A stretch of 64,000 nucleotides of DNA from Peribacillus deserti (GCF_016909175.1 NZ_JAFBFI010000004.1:172648-236647), one strand, 5' to 3'; shown: positions 10,243-19,903, counted from the first letter of the stretch. Notes: generated by a model from the letters alone, not told the origin. Translations and numbers: made by a program.

Positions 10243-12564
10243 TTACTTTTCACCTGCCAGTGCATGTTTCAAAACCTGATCCACATGGGAAACGAGTACA
10301 AATTCCAGCTGACTGCGGACACTTTCAGGTATATCGTCGATGTCTTTTTCATTATCAGCTGGTAGAATAATCTTGGTTAAACCAGCACGGTGTGCACTTA
10401 AGGTTTTTTCCTTAACACCGCCAATTGGAAGAACCCGGCCTCTTAAGGTGATTTCTCCTGTCATTCCCACTTCACGTTTTATCGGCCGGCCAGTCAGCGC
10501 AGAAACGAGAGCTGTCGCAATAGTGATACCTGCTGACGGCCCGTCTTTTGGAACGGCACCTTCTGGCACATGTATATGGATGTCATTTTTTTCATGGAAG
10601 TTTTCATCAATGGACAATTCTTTTGCCTTGGATCGTACATAGCTGAACGCTGCCTGCGCTGATTCCTTCATCACATCACCAAGCTTACCGGTAAGCACAA
10701 GCTTTCCTTTTCCAGGAGCCAGGCTGACCTCGATCTGAAGGGTGTCTCCTCCAACCGTTGTGTAGGCAAGACCGGTAGCGACACCTACCTGATCCTCAAG
10801 CTCTGCCTGCCCATAGCGGAATTTTCTTTTTCCAAGGAAGTCCTCTAAATTTTTATCACTTAAAATGACTTTCTTCTTTTCGCCCGACACGATTATTTTT
10901 GCCGTCTTTCTGCAGATCGTGGCAAGCTGGCGTTCAAGGCTTCTAACTCCTGCTTCTCTCGTGTAATACCGGATTATGCTCATTAAAGCATCATCTTTAA
11001 CCTGAAGCTGAGATTTCTTCAGACCATGTTCTTCAAGCTCTTTAATCAGCAGGTGTTCTTTAGCGATATTTATTTTTTCTAGTTCTGTATAGCCGGCTAT
11101 TGAAATAATCTCCATACGGTCTCTAAGAGGGCCAGGGATGGTTGCAAGATTATTAGCTGTAGCTATAAACATGACTTTTGAAAGATCGTAGGTTTCTTCA
11201 ATATAATGATCACTAAAACTATGATTCTGCTCAGGATCTAACACTTCCAGCATGGCCGCTGACGGGTCTCCCCTGAAATCATTGGACATCTTATCGATTT
11301 CATCCAGCAGAAACACAGGATTAACGGTGCCTGCCTTTTTCATTCCCTGAATGATTCGTCCGGGCATGGCACCTACATAAGTTCTTCTATGGCCTCGGAT
11401 TTCTGACTCATCTCGCACCCCGCCAAGGGAAACTCGGACAAAGTTGCGGTTTAATGAGGATGCAATCGATTTTGCAAGACTCGTTTTCCCCACTCCCGGA
11501 GGGCCCGCAAGGCATAAAATTGGTCCTCTTAAGGAGTTAGTGAGCTGCTGAACGGCCAGATATTCCAATACTCTTTCTTTAACCGTTTCAAGTCCATAAT
11601 GGTCGCGGTGAAGGATTTTTTCCGCTTTGGCGATATCTAAGTCATCCTTCGTAGTATTTGTCCAGGGCAGAGACACAAGCCACTCGATATAATTCCGGAT
11701 TACAGCGCTCTCTGCGGAGCTTGCAGGAATCTTTTCATAGCGGTCTAATTCCTTGTGGGCTGTTTCCTTAACATGATCAGGCATCCCGGCGTTTGCAATT
11801 TTCTCTTGAAGAGCTGCTATCTCACCCGTTTTGCCTTCTTTATCTCCCAATTCCTTCTGGATGGCTTTCATCTGCTCACGCAGATAATATTCCTTTTGTG
11901 TTCTTTCCATGGAACGCTTTACACGCTGGCCGATCTTTTTCTCTAAGTTCAATACTTCTTTCTCGTTATTGATCGTTTCGAGAACTTTAGCAAGCCTCTC
12001 TTTAACATCAATCGTTTCGAGTATTTCTTGCTTCTCCTTCAGCTTTAACGGAAGATTGGACGCAATTATATCAGCCATTCTTCCCGGCTCTTCAATATCC
12101 GCTGCCGATGAATAGGTTTCAGAAGATATTTTCTTGGACATTTTTATGTATTGCTCAAAATATTCAAGAAGTGATCTCATTAAAGCCTGATGTTCAACAT
12201 CTTTCTCTATGCTGTCCTCAAATGTCTCAAGCTTGGCAGAAAAATGGGTTTCTTCATCATAAAAAGTTAGAATACGAGCCCTTTTTAATCCTTCTACAAG
12301 TACACGGATCGTCCCATTTGGAAGCTTCAGCATCTGCTTAACCTTCGTCAGAGTTCCCATTTCGTAGATATCCTGTTCCGCAGGCTCATCTATTGATACA
12401 TCCTTTTGAGTTGTCAAAAAGATTAAATGGTCATCCACCATTGCTTTTTCCAATGCATGAACGGATTTATCCCGCCCTACGTCTAAATGCAATACCATTG
12501 TAGGGTATACTAGCAATCCTCTAAGCGGAAGGAGGGGGACGAGAAGTTCATTATTATTCGCCAT
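10243..12564 (-). CDS. lonA: ATP-dependent Lon protease
   Basis: Cytoplasmic AAA+ serine protease that removes misfolded and regulatory proteins. 773 residues: N-terminal substrate domain (about 1-210), coiled region, AAA+ module with Walker A GPPGVGKTS near residue 350 and Walker B FLLDEIDK, then the protease domain with catalytic Ser in KDGPSAGIT and Lys in GGVKEKTL. The start at 12564 (MANNNELL) has CAGGAGGTGTCAGTA before it; the longer frame would start inside the SD. Confidence 0.98.
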   Translation of the reverse strand: MANNNELLVPLLPLRGLLVYPTMVLHLDVGRDKSVHALEKAMVDDHLIFLTTQKDVSIDEPAEQDIYEMGTLTKVKQMLKLPNGTIRVLVEGLKRARILTFYDEETHFSAKLETFEDSIEKDVEHQALMRSLLEYFEQYIKMSKKISSETYSSAADIEEPGRMADIIASNLPLKLKEKQEILETIDVKERLAKVLETINNEKEVLNLEKKIGQRVKRSMERTQKEYYLREQMKAIQKELGDKEGKTGEIAALQEKIANAGMPDHVKETAHKELDRYEKIPASSAESAVIRNYIEWLVSLPWTNTTKDDLDIAKAEKILHRDHYGLETVKERVLEYLAVQQLTNSLRGPILCLAGPPGVGKTSLAKSIASSLNRNFVRVSLGGVRDESEIRGHRRTYVGAMPGRIIQGMKKAGTVNPVFLLDEIDKMSNDFRGDPSAAMLEVLDPEQNHSFSDHYIEETYDLSKVMFIATANNLATIPGPLRDRMEIISIAGYTELEKINIAKEHLLIKELEEHGLKKSQLQVKDDALMSIIRYYTREAGVRSLERQLATICRKTAKIIVSGEKKKVILSDKNLEDFLGKRKFRYGQAELEDQVGVATGLAYTTVGGDTLQIEVSLAPGKGKLVLTGKLGDVMKESAQAAFSYVRSKAKELSIDENFHEKNDIHIHVPEGAVPKDGPSAGITIATALVSALTGRPIKREVGMTGEITLRGRVLPIGGVKEKTLSAHRAGLTKIILPADNEKDIDDIPESVRSQLEFVLVSHVDQVLKHALAGEK

Positions 12565-12591
12565 TATTACTGACACCTCCTGTAAAATCAC

Positions 12592-12835
12592 AGATTTATT
12601 TTCTTGGTAAACTTACCTTTTAACTCAGCTTTTAACAATTCTATCTTATTTAAATAAATGTGTCTATGCGCGAGATAGGTGCTTATATTATCTCCAAAAC
12701 GGCCAAGAAAAGCACGCAATAAGTAATAGGTATTTTTCCTTCGTCCAATCAGGCTTATACGTCACTGCCGCTATTTCTATATTATATACTTTCCCTGATT
12801 TATACCCCTTAAGCTGCTTCTTCCAGACAAATTAA
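12592..12835 (-). promoter_or_regulatory. lonA upstream region with sigma-A-type promoter
   Basis: On the minus strand TAGACA (12661-12666), a 17-nt spacer and TAGAAT (12638-12643) make a good housekeeping promoter about 70 nt before the lonA ATG. No CIRCE or clear CtsR heptad pair was seen. The remainder up to the lonB terminator shows no gene. Confidence 0.6.
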
Positions 12836-12901
12836 AAAACCGGCCGTTACGGTAAACCAACGCTCACGGTTCGCGTTAAATTTACCGGCAGCCGAATTTT
12901 T
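12836..12901 (-). terminator. Terminator of lonB
   Basis: Long hairpin built from CGGC...GCCG, GGTAAA/TTTACC and AACGC/GCGTT paired blocks, ending in TTTTTT on the minus strand immediately after the lonB stop. Confidence 0.8.
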
Positions 12902-14566
12902 TTATACACTTTCTTTTTTATTCAAGTTAGGGCGGGGCAGTATGTCCTCAGGTATTATCTCTTTTAGAAGCGAGTGATCAAATACCTGTGATAAGTGCTT
13001 GACTGGAATAACTTCGATTCCTTTTACTTCTTTTAATATGCCCTGCATGTTCTCTTCGGGAATGATCACTTTCTCTGCTCCAGCTTTCTTCGCCGCCTTT
13101 ATCTTAGGCAGCACACCGCCTATAGCTTTGACATTGCCATGGATGCTTATTTCTCCCGTCATTGCCACTTTATGATCCACAGCAATTTTATAGACCGATG
13201 AATAAATGGCTGTTGCCATCGCAATTCCAGCTGACGGGCCATCAATCGGAATACCGCCAGGGAAATTAACATGAATATCATATTGATCCGCAGGCACACC
13301 CATTGACCGCAGTACGGTAATTACATTCTCGATAGATCCTTTTGCCATACTTTTTCTCCGGATGGATTTACCAGAGCCGCCTATGCTTTCTTCTTCTACA
13401 ATTCCTGTTATATTAATGGAACCCTTGTCAGATGCAGGAAGGACGGTCACTTCGATTTCTAGGAGGGCACCGCTATTTGGTCCATACACCGCTAAACCGT
13501 TAACAATGCCTACTTTAGATTTACTTGAAATTTTCTTTTCGATTCGTGGGGACAGCTGGCTAGAATGAATGACCCATTCCATATCCTCATCCTTTATGTA
13601 ATTTCGGTCCTCTGTTATCGCAAGGCCTGCAGCAATCTGGATTAGATTGACTGCTTCCCGGCCATTTCGTGCGTAATTAGCCAGAGTGGATAGTCCGTAT
13701 TCACTAATTTTCAGGTTCACTTTTTCGGCTGCATTTTTACCAACAGCTGAAATTTCCTCTTCATCCAATTCCCTGAAAAAAACCTCCATGCATCTCGACC
13801 TGATTGCAGGCGGTATTTCGCTTGGCGTCCGGGTTGTAGCTCCGATTAAACGGAAATCCGCCGGCAGACCATTTTTGAATATATCATGAATATGAGCCGG
13901 GATTTGCGTATTTTCCTCTTGATAGTAAGCACTTTCTAAATGCACTTTTCGATCCTCCAGAACCTTTAACAGCTTGTTCATTTGAATGGAGTGCAGCTCA
14001 CCAATTTCATCAATGAATAATACGCCGCCATGGGCATTTGTTACAGCACCCTGCTTCGGCTGTGGAATTCCAGCCTGTCCCATTGCACCGGCTCCTTGAT
14101 AAATGGGGTCATGAACCGACCCAATCAAAGGATCAGCAATTCCCCGTTCATCAAAACGAGCCGTGGTTGCATCTAATTCGACAAATACAGAATGTAACTT
14201 AAATGGGGACTTAGGATTTCTTTTAGCATCTTCCAGCACAAGTCTTGCCGCAGCTGTCTTCCCGACTCCGGGAGGGCCATAAATAATCACATGCTGCGGA
14301 TTTGGTCCGCAAAGAGCTGCCTTTAAAGATTTAATTCCATCCTCCTGGCCGACTATATCACTAAAACTTTTGGGCCTGACTTTCTCGGCCAAAGGCTCAG
14401 TAAGCTTAATGGATCTCATCTTCCTGAGCTGATCCATTTCCTTCCTTGATTCCCGGTCTATAGACACCTTTTGAGTGCGCTGCCCTTTTAGAAGATTTAA
14501 AAAATACATGCCAATAATGACCCCAAAAACTAATTGGATTACCAATGCAATTCCTGTCCAACTCAT
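12902..14566 (-). CDS. lonB: LonB, membrane-anchored Lon-like protease
   Basis: AAA+ protease of the LonB branch; in B. subtilis it is made in the forespore (knowledge of the family). 554 residues starting MSWTGIALVIQLVFGVIIG, a single N-terminal membrane segment, then Walker A GPPGVGKTA near residue 100, an insert in the AAA+ module, Walker B FIDEIGEL and the protease domain with Ser in IDGPSAGIA and Lys in LPKIKAAK. ATG at 14566 follows CGGGAGGGAAAAGG; upstream codons of the open frame are not membrane-like and overlap the region where the promoter must lie. Confidence 0.96.
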   Translation of the reverse strand: MSWTGIALVIQLVFGVIIGMYFLNLLKGQRTQKVSIDRESRKEMDQLRKMRSIKLTEPLAEKVRPKSFSDIVGQEDGIKSLKAALCGPNPQHVIIYGPPGVGKTAAARLVLEDAKRNPKSPFKLHSVFVELDATTARFDERGIADPLIGSVHDPIYQGAGAMGQAGIPQPKQGAVTNAHGGVLFIDEIGELHSIQMNKLLKVLEDRKVHLESAYYQEENTQIPAHIHDIFKNGLPADFRLIGATTRTPSEIPPAIRSRCMEVFFRELDEEEISAVGKNAAEKVNLKISEYGLSTLANYARNGREAVNLIQIAAGLAITEDRNYIKDEDMEWVIHSSQLSPRIEKKISSKSKVGIVNGLAVYGPNSGALLEIEVTVLPASDKGSINITGIVEEESIGGSGKSIRRKSMAKGSIENVITVLRSMGVPADQYDIHVNFPGGIPIDGPSAGIAMATAIYSSVYKIAVDHKVAMTGEISIHGNVKAIGGVLPKIKAAKKAGAEKVIIPEENMQGILKEVKGIEVIPVKHLSQVFDHSLLKEIIPEDILPRPNLNKKESV

Positions 14567-14695
14567 CCTTTTCCCTCCCGCAAATACACCTTGCTGATTT
14601 GTATTGCTAGTATCTCCCTCATTGAAAAGGAATAAACCAATTATTTGAGGTTCATCGGCAAATAGAAAGACAGCTCCTGTCACACTTAAAGCATG

Positions 14696-14725
14696 GAAAA
14701 AACACCTGCTCGTTTGGCAGGTGTC
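14696..14725 (-). terminator. Terminator downstream of the WXG-like gene pair
   Basis: ACACCTGC/GCAGGTGT 8-bp stem with 7-nt loop and six U on the minus strand. It sits 130 nt before lonB and would stop transcripts coming from 15042-15736. Confidence 0.8.
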
Positions 14726-14727
14726 AA

Positions 14728-15041
14728 ATATTTTTATAAATGTCCTTTTTGAAACTTGCCAATTTTAAAAAGCGGTGTTTGTAAAGCGGTTTGTTACAGA
14801 CACTACTAATCTACTATGCTTCCCGAATGAATAATCTCTATATATTTAGAAGGGAATTATTTTATATTACCGGAAAGCTGGCATAAGTAAAAAGTACGCA
14901 TTTACATGATAAACGATCGTACTTTGATTTAGCTTCATACCTTTTCTGCAGCCATTTGTTAAGAGGGACATCCCGACAAGAGTAAAAGAAAGTAAATTAG
15001 AATAGACACACTTTTCCCATGTACTTTGCAGCGCCATCCTA
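14728..15041. other. Gene-free gap between lonB terminator side and WXG-like pair
   Basis: No coding frame of credible quality. One inverted repeat is visible, GTGTTTGTAA (14775-14784) with TTACAGACAC (14794-14803), 9 of 10 pairs and a 9-nt loop, without a U-tract on either strand. Otherwise AT-rich and featureless; it may be where a toxin/immunity module was lost. Confidence 0.5.
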
Positions 15042-15308
15042 TTACTTATTTACAATCGCCTCATCCTGTTTCTTCAATAATTCGACATTTGCCCGCGTAT
15101 CCTCTATATTCTTTTGAACTACCTGGATATACTCAGTCATAGACTTATGGATTCTTGCTTCACGCTCTAAGTAGGTGGCTGTAAATTCCAGCTGGTTTTG
15201 TCCCAGCGAACCTGCTGAAGGGCCTGGAAGGTTAAGAGCACCCAAAGCATGTTTTATATCATCCAGCTGCTGCATGACTGCATCAAAGTTAAGTTTGATT
15301 GTTTGCAT
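15042..15308 (-). CDS. YwqI-like (DUF5344) small helical protein, type VII secretion associated
   Basis: 88 residues, almost wholly helical and charged, with no membrane segment or signal peptide. It resembles the YwqI/DUF5344 family, which accompanies LXG polymorphic toxins exported by the type VII (Ess/Yuk) system and is thought to bind the toxin N-terminus. It overlaps the upstream gene by one base (TGATG). No LXG toxin, immunity gene or secretion gene is in the window, so its partner must be elsewhere or lost. Family call from sequence pattern and pairing; moderately sure. Confidence 0.78.
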   Translation of the reverse strand: MQTIKLNFDAVMQQLDDIKHALGALNLPGPSAGSLGQNQLEFTATYLEREARIHKSMTEYIQVVQKNIEDTRANVELLKKQDEAIVNK

Positions 15309-15736
15309 CAGAATAACCGCCTTTTGAGATCATTAATTTTATCATTAAGCTGTCCAAACGCATCTTCTCCGATATCTAGCAGCTCACTCGCTTCGTGAGC
15401 TAAGCTGCCCGCCAGGCTTAATGCCATTCTTTCTGCCTGAAGCATCATGATTTTTGATTCTATGCTTTGACTACAATCGTCATAATCCTGATGCACAATA
15501 TCTGACATCGTCCGAAAGGCTTCCTGCCGCGCTTCGTCAAAGGTTTCTGCCCTGCTGCCAGTCCATGATTGTCCTAGCACCGGCTGGACTATACGGCGTA
15601 TTTCTTGAAGGCTTTGGGATTGTTCAGAATCGATTCCTCCTTTTGCCCGCTGCAGGCGTGCTATTTTTTCATCTATATCTGCTGATCTGCTTGAGATTGC
15701 GCTGTAAATCTGATTAAGTTCCTCACCAAGTTCCAT
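15308..15736 (-). CDS. YwqH-like (DUF5082) WXG-type protein, type VII secretion associated
   Basis: 142 residues in two long helices, with a W-x-G turn (SWTGSRAETFDEAR, near residue 57) like WXG100 proteins. DUF5082/YwqH proteins are encoded first in LXG toxin operons, before a DUF5344 protein and the toxin. Here the same order YwqH-YwqI is kept, but the next genes are a terminator and lonB. ATG follows ACAGGAGGTACCAC, a strong SD, so the gene is probably still translated. Confidence 0.8.
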   Translation of the reverse strand: MELGEELNQIYSAISSRSADIDEKIARLQRAKGGIDSEQSQSLQEIRRIVQPVLGQSWTGSRAETFDEARQEAFRTMSDIVHQDYDDCSQSIESKIMMLQAERMALSLAGSLAHEASELLDIGEDAFGQLNDKINDLKRRLF

Positions 15737-15979
15737 GTGGTACCTCCTGTAAAGGCTTATAGGTTTAACAAATATGTATTAATCTATCATTTAAGTATAA
15801 AAAACCTTGAGCTGCATATTAATGAGCTTTATTACCTGTAATTAGTTAGATATTGCAAAATGAAAAAAGTTGATTAGTAAAAAATTCCCATAAACCCTAT
15901 ACCCATTCTTCTTCTATTCAAACTATGAGTATAAGTAATTGTTAAACGAAAGGGAACTGGATACCTGAATACCCAGCCC

Positions 15980-16624
15980 CTACGCCTTCGTCCATCCATT
16001 TCTAACTGCATATAAAGCGGCCTGTGTTCGATCAGCCAGCCCAAGTTTAGATAAAATATTTGATACATGTGTTTTCACTGTTTTTTCGGTAATGAACAGT
16101 GCAGATGATATTTCTTTGTTGCTCTTCCCACTGGCTATTTCCAATAACACTTCACGTTCTCTTTTCGTCAATTCATGGAGCATCGGTTTTTTATTTGAAC
16201 TGCTTCCTGAAAGGGCAGATATGAGCAGGGAGGTCGCTTTTGGATGAATCTGATTCTCCCCCGCTAAGACCTTTTTAATTACAAGCACTAGTTCATCTGG
16301 TTCAATATCCTTCAATTGATATCCCGATGCACCAGCTTCAAGTGCAGGCAGAACATGATCCTGGTCGGAGAAACTGGTCAGGATCAGGATGCAGGATTCA
16401 GGCTGATTTTGTTTAATTAACTTAGTTGCCTCAATTCCATTAACTGCTGGCATATCCAGATCCATTAAAATAATGTCTGGCTTCAATTCCAGAGACATCG
16501 CAGCTGCTTCTGCACCATCTTTTGCTTCACCTGCTACCTCAATTCCTTCCTGAGTCTGAAGAAAAAGGGCCAAGCCTCTTCTTACTACATGGTGGTCGTC
16601 TGCAATAAGTACTCTAATGCTCAT
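15980..16624 (-). CDS. NarL/LuxR-family response regulator (YhcZ-like)
   Basis: Cytoplasmic DNA-binding response regulator. 214 residues: receiver domain with acidic pocket DD at 9-10, phospho-acceptor D55 (LMDLDMP) and the K of LKDIEPDE, then a LuxR-type helix-turn-helix (LTKREREVL ... NKEIS ... TVKTHVSNILSKL). Its ATG overlaps the kinase stop (ATGA), so the pair is co-translated. Length and order match B. subtilis YhcY/YhcZ. Targets unknown. Confidence 0.95.
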   Translation of the reverse strand: MSIRVLIADDHHVVRRGLALFLQTQEGIEVAGEAKDGAEAAAMSLELKPDIILMDLDMPAVNGIEATKLIKQNQPESCILILTSFSDQDHVLPALEAGASGYQLKDIEPDELVLVIKKVLAGENQIHPKATSLLISALSGSSSNKKPMLHELTKREREVLLEIASGKSNKEISSALFITEKTVKTHVSNILSKLGLADRTQAALYAVRNGWTKA

Positions 16625-17757
16625 GTTTTCCCCTCCTGAATCGGTATCTCTGCAATAATGCGTGTTCCTTTTTCTTCCATGCTATCGATTCTGAAGGTAC
16701 CATTTAAAGATCGAGTTCGCTCTTTCATGGTTTCCAGTCCCATGGATGGCAGCTCATCCATGCCTGGCAAAAGACACCCTTTGCCCTTATCCCATATTTC
16801 AAGATGCAAGGTCAGTTTATTTACACGAATTCGAACAAAAACTTCTTTCTGTCCTGAATGTTTTTTACAATTATTGAAAGCTTCCTGACCAATCCTCCAG
16901 ATTGCTTCCTCCACTTTAGATGGAAGGGCTATCAGACCCTGAATTTCACTATGGACTTTCAGGCCAATCATATTTCCATAGCTGGTTAACGCATGAACAA
17001 CCCCGTTTTCAAGCCCCTTCGGACGCAGCTGCCATATTAATGCCTTCATTTCAGCTAGGGCTGTTTGAGACATTTCTTGTATGTATCCAAAAGTCTCTTT
17101 GATCTCCGTTTCCTTAGACATTTCTTTTCCTGCCCGTGCTGTGAGTGAAACGGAAAATAGCAGCTGATTCACGGAATCATGCAGATCCCGAGCCAGCCGG
17201 TTTCTTTCAGCTGCAATGGCTGTTTCCTGTTCTAAAGCATGCAGCTGAATCCTTTTTATGGCCGTTCCAATTTGATAGGCTACTGATTCCAGCAAATCTA
17301 GTTCATTCTTATTAAATTGTGATTTATGTGGTGAAGCTACATTGAGAAGGCCAAATGCTTCATCACCTGCTCTTAATGGGACGGTTGCATGATGTGTTAA
17401 ACCGAATGTTTCCCCAGAATTAAAGTGTATGGCATCTTCAAGCCTCTTACACTCCATTATATTTGTGGCTCGATCCAAAGTGCCTCTCATAAATTTACTC
17501 ACACACCAGCAGTTGTTAGAACACATTGGTTTAAAATCATCCCTTGTTAAGGCTGAGGGAAGATTTTCATATGCGGCAAGCTCGTTTTTCCCTTTTTTAT
17601 CTATTAAAAAAATCCAGCCGGTTTTAAACTCCGTAATACTCAGGAGCATAGTCAGCACATCATGAAGTACACCGCGAAGATCTGTCCCCTCGTTTAATTT
17701 TTCTGCAATATCCTTAAGAATTTTTAATTTAGAAAACCGGTCTTCCACTGCCACCAT
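16621..17757 (-). CDS. GAF-domain sensor histidine kinase (YhcY-like)
   Basis: Cytoplasmic sensor kinase without membrane segments. 378 residues: GAF domain about 20-170, HisKA_3 dimerisation helix with phospho-accepting H193 (ARDLHDSVNQ), and a HATPase_c domain whose DKGKG forms the nucleotide-binding N/G1 region. In the GAF domain a tight cysteine group (CSNNCWC, C79, C83, C85) is present and could be a metal, redox or Fe-S site; the signal is not known. Start ATG at 17757 has only AAGAAGG before it; the GTG at 17754 or 17748 is possible. Confidence 0.94.
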   Translation of the reverse strand: MVAVEDRFSKLKILKDIAEKLNEGTDLRGVLHDVLTMLLSITEFKTGWIFLIDKKGKNELAAYENLPSALTRDDFKPMCSNNCWCVSKFMRGTLDRATNIMECKRLEDAIHFNSGETFGLTHHATVPLRAGDEAFGLLNVASPHKSQFNKNELDLLESVAYQIGTAIKRIQLHALEQETAIAAERNRLARDLHDSVNQLLFSVSLTARAGKEMSKETEIKETFGYIQEMSQTALAEMKALIWQLRPKGLENGVVHALTSYGNMIGLKVHSEIQGLIALPSKVEEAIWRIGQEAFNNCKKHSGQKEVFVRIRVNKLTLHLEIWDKGKGCLLPGMDELPSMGLETMKERTRSLNGTFRIDSMEEKGTRIIAEIPIQEGKT

Positions 17758-17943
17758 CTGCCTTCTTTGAACACTATATTTATTCTATTATCTGAAATTT
17801 CAGGGAAATTGTGAAGGAGTGAATTTCGTAAAAATGCAGGTGCGGGCGGATCACTTATGAAAGGAGAGATTTTGCCGCAGTTTTTCACTTAGTGTAAGTC
17901 TAGTTCTGGCCTGGGGACCGCAGATTTTTACTGTATTTGGTCT

Positions 17944-18080
17944 TCTGCGAGAGTTTTGGAACTTATGCAGGATTTTGGAGATTATTGAAGGATTTTTGAG
18001 ATTTATGCAGGATTTTTGAGATTATTGAAGGATTCTCGGAACAATTGCAGGATTTTTAAGATTTTTGCAGGATTCACATA
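17944..18080. repeat. Exact 20-nt-period repeat array (AGGATTTTTGAGATT units)
   Basis: AGGATT recurs at 17969, 17989, 18009, 18029, 18049 and 18069, exactly 20 nt apart, with a degenerate unit before the first. Units alternate between ...TTTATGCAGGATT and ...TTATTGAAGGATT. The flank TTTTGGAACTTATGC also occurs almost unchanged on the minus strand of the array at 38488-38682. It occupies the 464-nt gap between yhcY and the clpX terminator; the rest of that gap shows no gene. Confidence 0.9.
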
Positions 18081-18141
18081 TCATCACTTGGAACAGACCT
18101 AAGCACTCGTACCCTGCCTCAGCTTATTAATGATAACCAAC

Positions 18142-18174
18142 AAAAAAGCCGCCGACTCGAATTAGCCGGCAGCT
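18142..18174 (-). terminator. Terminator of clpX
   Basis: Ten-base stem (GCTGCCGGCT with AGTCGGCGGC, two wobble/mismatch positions), 6-nt loop, then TTTTTT on the minus strand. Confidence 0.85.
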
Positions 18175-18221
18175 GCTATTTAGACCCTAAAAGAGCTTGT
18201 CTCTTTCATAAAGGTTTCTGA

Positions 18222-19490
18222 TTATGCAGAAGTTTTCTTTTCTTTTCCTGTTACAAGTGTTCCGTCTGTAAGAAGCAATTTAGGCGGCTTGTTTTCAGTA
18301 ATGGTTTCTGCTGTAATGATGCATTTATCGATATCATCACGGGACGGCAGATCAAACATTACTTCAAGCATGATGCCTTCGATGATAGACCGAAGACCAC
18401 GGGCACCTGTTTTGCGCTCAATTGCTTTCTTAGAAATTTCGTTTAATGCTTCTGGCTCGAATTCTAGATCTACATTATCAAGCTCAAGCATTTTTTGATA
18501 TTGCTTAACCAGCGCATTTTTTGGCTTGGTAAGAATTTCAATAAGTGCTGCTTCATCAAGCTGTTCCAATGTAGCGATTACTGGCAGACGGCCAATAAAT
18601 TCTGGAATTAGTCCAAACTTCAGCATATCTTCTGGAAGGACCTTTGTAAGAAGAGATTTTTGGTCTACATCTTCTTTTTTCTGGTCTCCTCCAAAACCGA
18701 TTACTTTTTGCCCTAAACGGCGTTTAATAATCGGCTCGATGCCATCAAATGCACCGCCGCATATAAACAGGATATTTGTAGTGTCAATCTGGATGAATTC
18801 CTGATGCGGATGTTTGCGTCCGCCTTGAGGTGGTACGCTTGCAGTCGTGCCCTCAAGAATTTTAAGCAGGGCCTGCTGAACACCTTCACCTGAAACATCA
18901 CGTGTAATAGATGGATTTTCAGATTTCCTTGCTACCTTATCAATTTCATCGATGTAAATGATTCCTTTTTCCGCTTTTTCCACATCATAATCTGCAGCCT
19001 GGATCAGCTTTAAGAGAATATTTTCAACATCCTCACCTACATAACCAGCCTCAGTCAAAGAAGTAGCGTCAGCTATAGCAAAAGGTACGTTTAATAATCT
19101 TGCAAGGGTTTGAGCAAGAAGGGTTTTACCGCTTCCTGTCGGCCCGATTAAACAGATATTACTTTTTGAAAGCTCTACATCATCAATTTTGCTATTAGAA
19201 TTGATTCGTTTATAGTGATTGTAAACGGCAACTGCAAGAGATTTCTTTGCCTGCTCCTGCCCGATTACATATTCATCTAAGATCTCACGGATTTCTTTTG
19301 GCTTTGGAACGTCCTTGAACTCAACTTCTTCTTCCGTTCCGAGCTCCTCTTCCACGATTTCCGTACATAATTCTATACACTCGTCACAGATATATACTCC
19401 AGGCCCAGCAACCAGCTTACGAACCTGTTCTTGAGTTTTGCCGCAAAAAGAACATTTCAGCTGTCCTTTTTCATCGTTAAATTTAAACAT
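18222..19490 (-). CDS. clpX: ATP-dependent Clp protease ATP-binding subunit ClpX
   Basis: AAA+ unfoldase that feeds ClpP. 422 residues: N-terminal zinc-binding domain with C-x2-C (CSFCGK) and C-x2-C (CDEC), Walker A GPTGSGKT near residue 120, Walker [10 protein letters not shown], and the IGF loop (VIGFGG) that docks on ClpP. The start [17 protein letters not shown] is the usual one. It is separated from tig by 410 nt with a terminator. Confidence 0.99.
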   Translation of the reverse strand: MFKFNDEKGQLKCSFCGKTQEQVRKLVAGPGVYICDECIELCTEIVEEELGTEEEVEFKDVPKPKEIREILDEYVIGQEQAKKSLAVAVYNHYKRINSNSKIDDVELSKSNICLIGPTGSGKTLLAQTLARLLNVPFAIADATSLTEAGYVGEDVENILLKLIQAADYDVEKAEKGIIYIDEIDKVARKSENPSITRDVSGEGVQQALLKILEGTTASVPPQGGRKHPHQEFIQIDTTNILFICGGAFDGIEPIIKRRLGQKVIGFGGDQKKEDVDQKSLLTKVLPEDMLKFGLIPEFIGRLPVIATLEQLDEAALIEILTKPKNALVKQYQKMLELDNVDLEFEPEALNEISKKAIERKTGARGLRSIIEGIMLEVMFDLPSRDDIDKCIITAETITENKPPKLLLTDGTLVTGKEKKTSA

Positions 19491-19864
19491 GAAAATTTCA
19501 CCCCTTTAAATACTATCCCTCAAAAAAAGCTCAGATGCATCAACTATACTCAGGAAAAGGGTCTACATTTGCTATCAGCATTTTTCTCTATGTAAAGTAA
19601 ATATTATCATACTTTGCATCTAAAGAAGAAATAAAAATGCTCAGCCCTTAAACTGGCATGGCCGAAAGAGCCAATAAACTTTAATATGTATATTGCCCTT
19701 TACAAGCATTTCCAAACTAGGCAATTTCAAACCGGCAATAGTTAGATTGTAATATGTATATGCATTATTAGAATTAATCTACACTGATTCGGGCAAAAAA
19801 TCAATTCTAAACCCAAGGACCAATATGTAATGAAAATCGATTATGTAATGTGTGGATAGTATAA
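19491..19864. other. Gap between tig terminator and clpX
   Basis: AT-rich, with no credible open frame. The motif AATATGTATAT occurs twice (near 19685 and 19750) and ATATGTAATG-like runs follow near 19825. It must contain the clpX promoter; on the minus strand several TATAAT-like boxes occur near 19600-19610, but none has a convincing -35. Confidence 0.4.
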
Positions 19865-19893
19865 AACAAGGCACGAGTAAGTCGTGCCTTGCA
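19865..19893 (-). terminator. Terminator of tig
   Basis: Perfect CAAGGCACGA/TCGTGCCTTG stem with 5-nt loop followed by TTTTAT on the minus strand. Confidence 0.88.
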
Positions 19894-19903
19894 GTTATGG
19901 AAA

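Noticed and set aside
14567..14683. N-terminal extension of lonB
   Set aside because: Upstream codons lack SD, are not family-like and lie where the promoter must be; MSWTGIAL at 14566 has a good SD.
15042..15736. Complete LXG toxin-immunity locus
   Set aside because: Only the two small accessory proteins exist; no frame with an LXG domain or immunity gene is adjacent.
17944..18080. CRISPR-like short regular repeats
   Set aside because: Unit is 20 nt without distinct spacers, repeats drift in sequence, and no cas gene is near. The same applies to 9285-9480 and 38488-38682.
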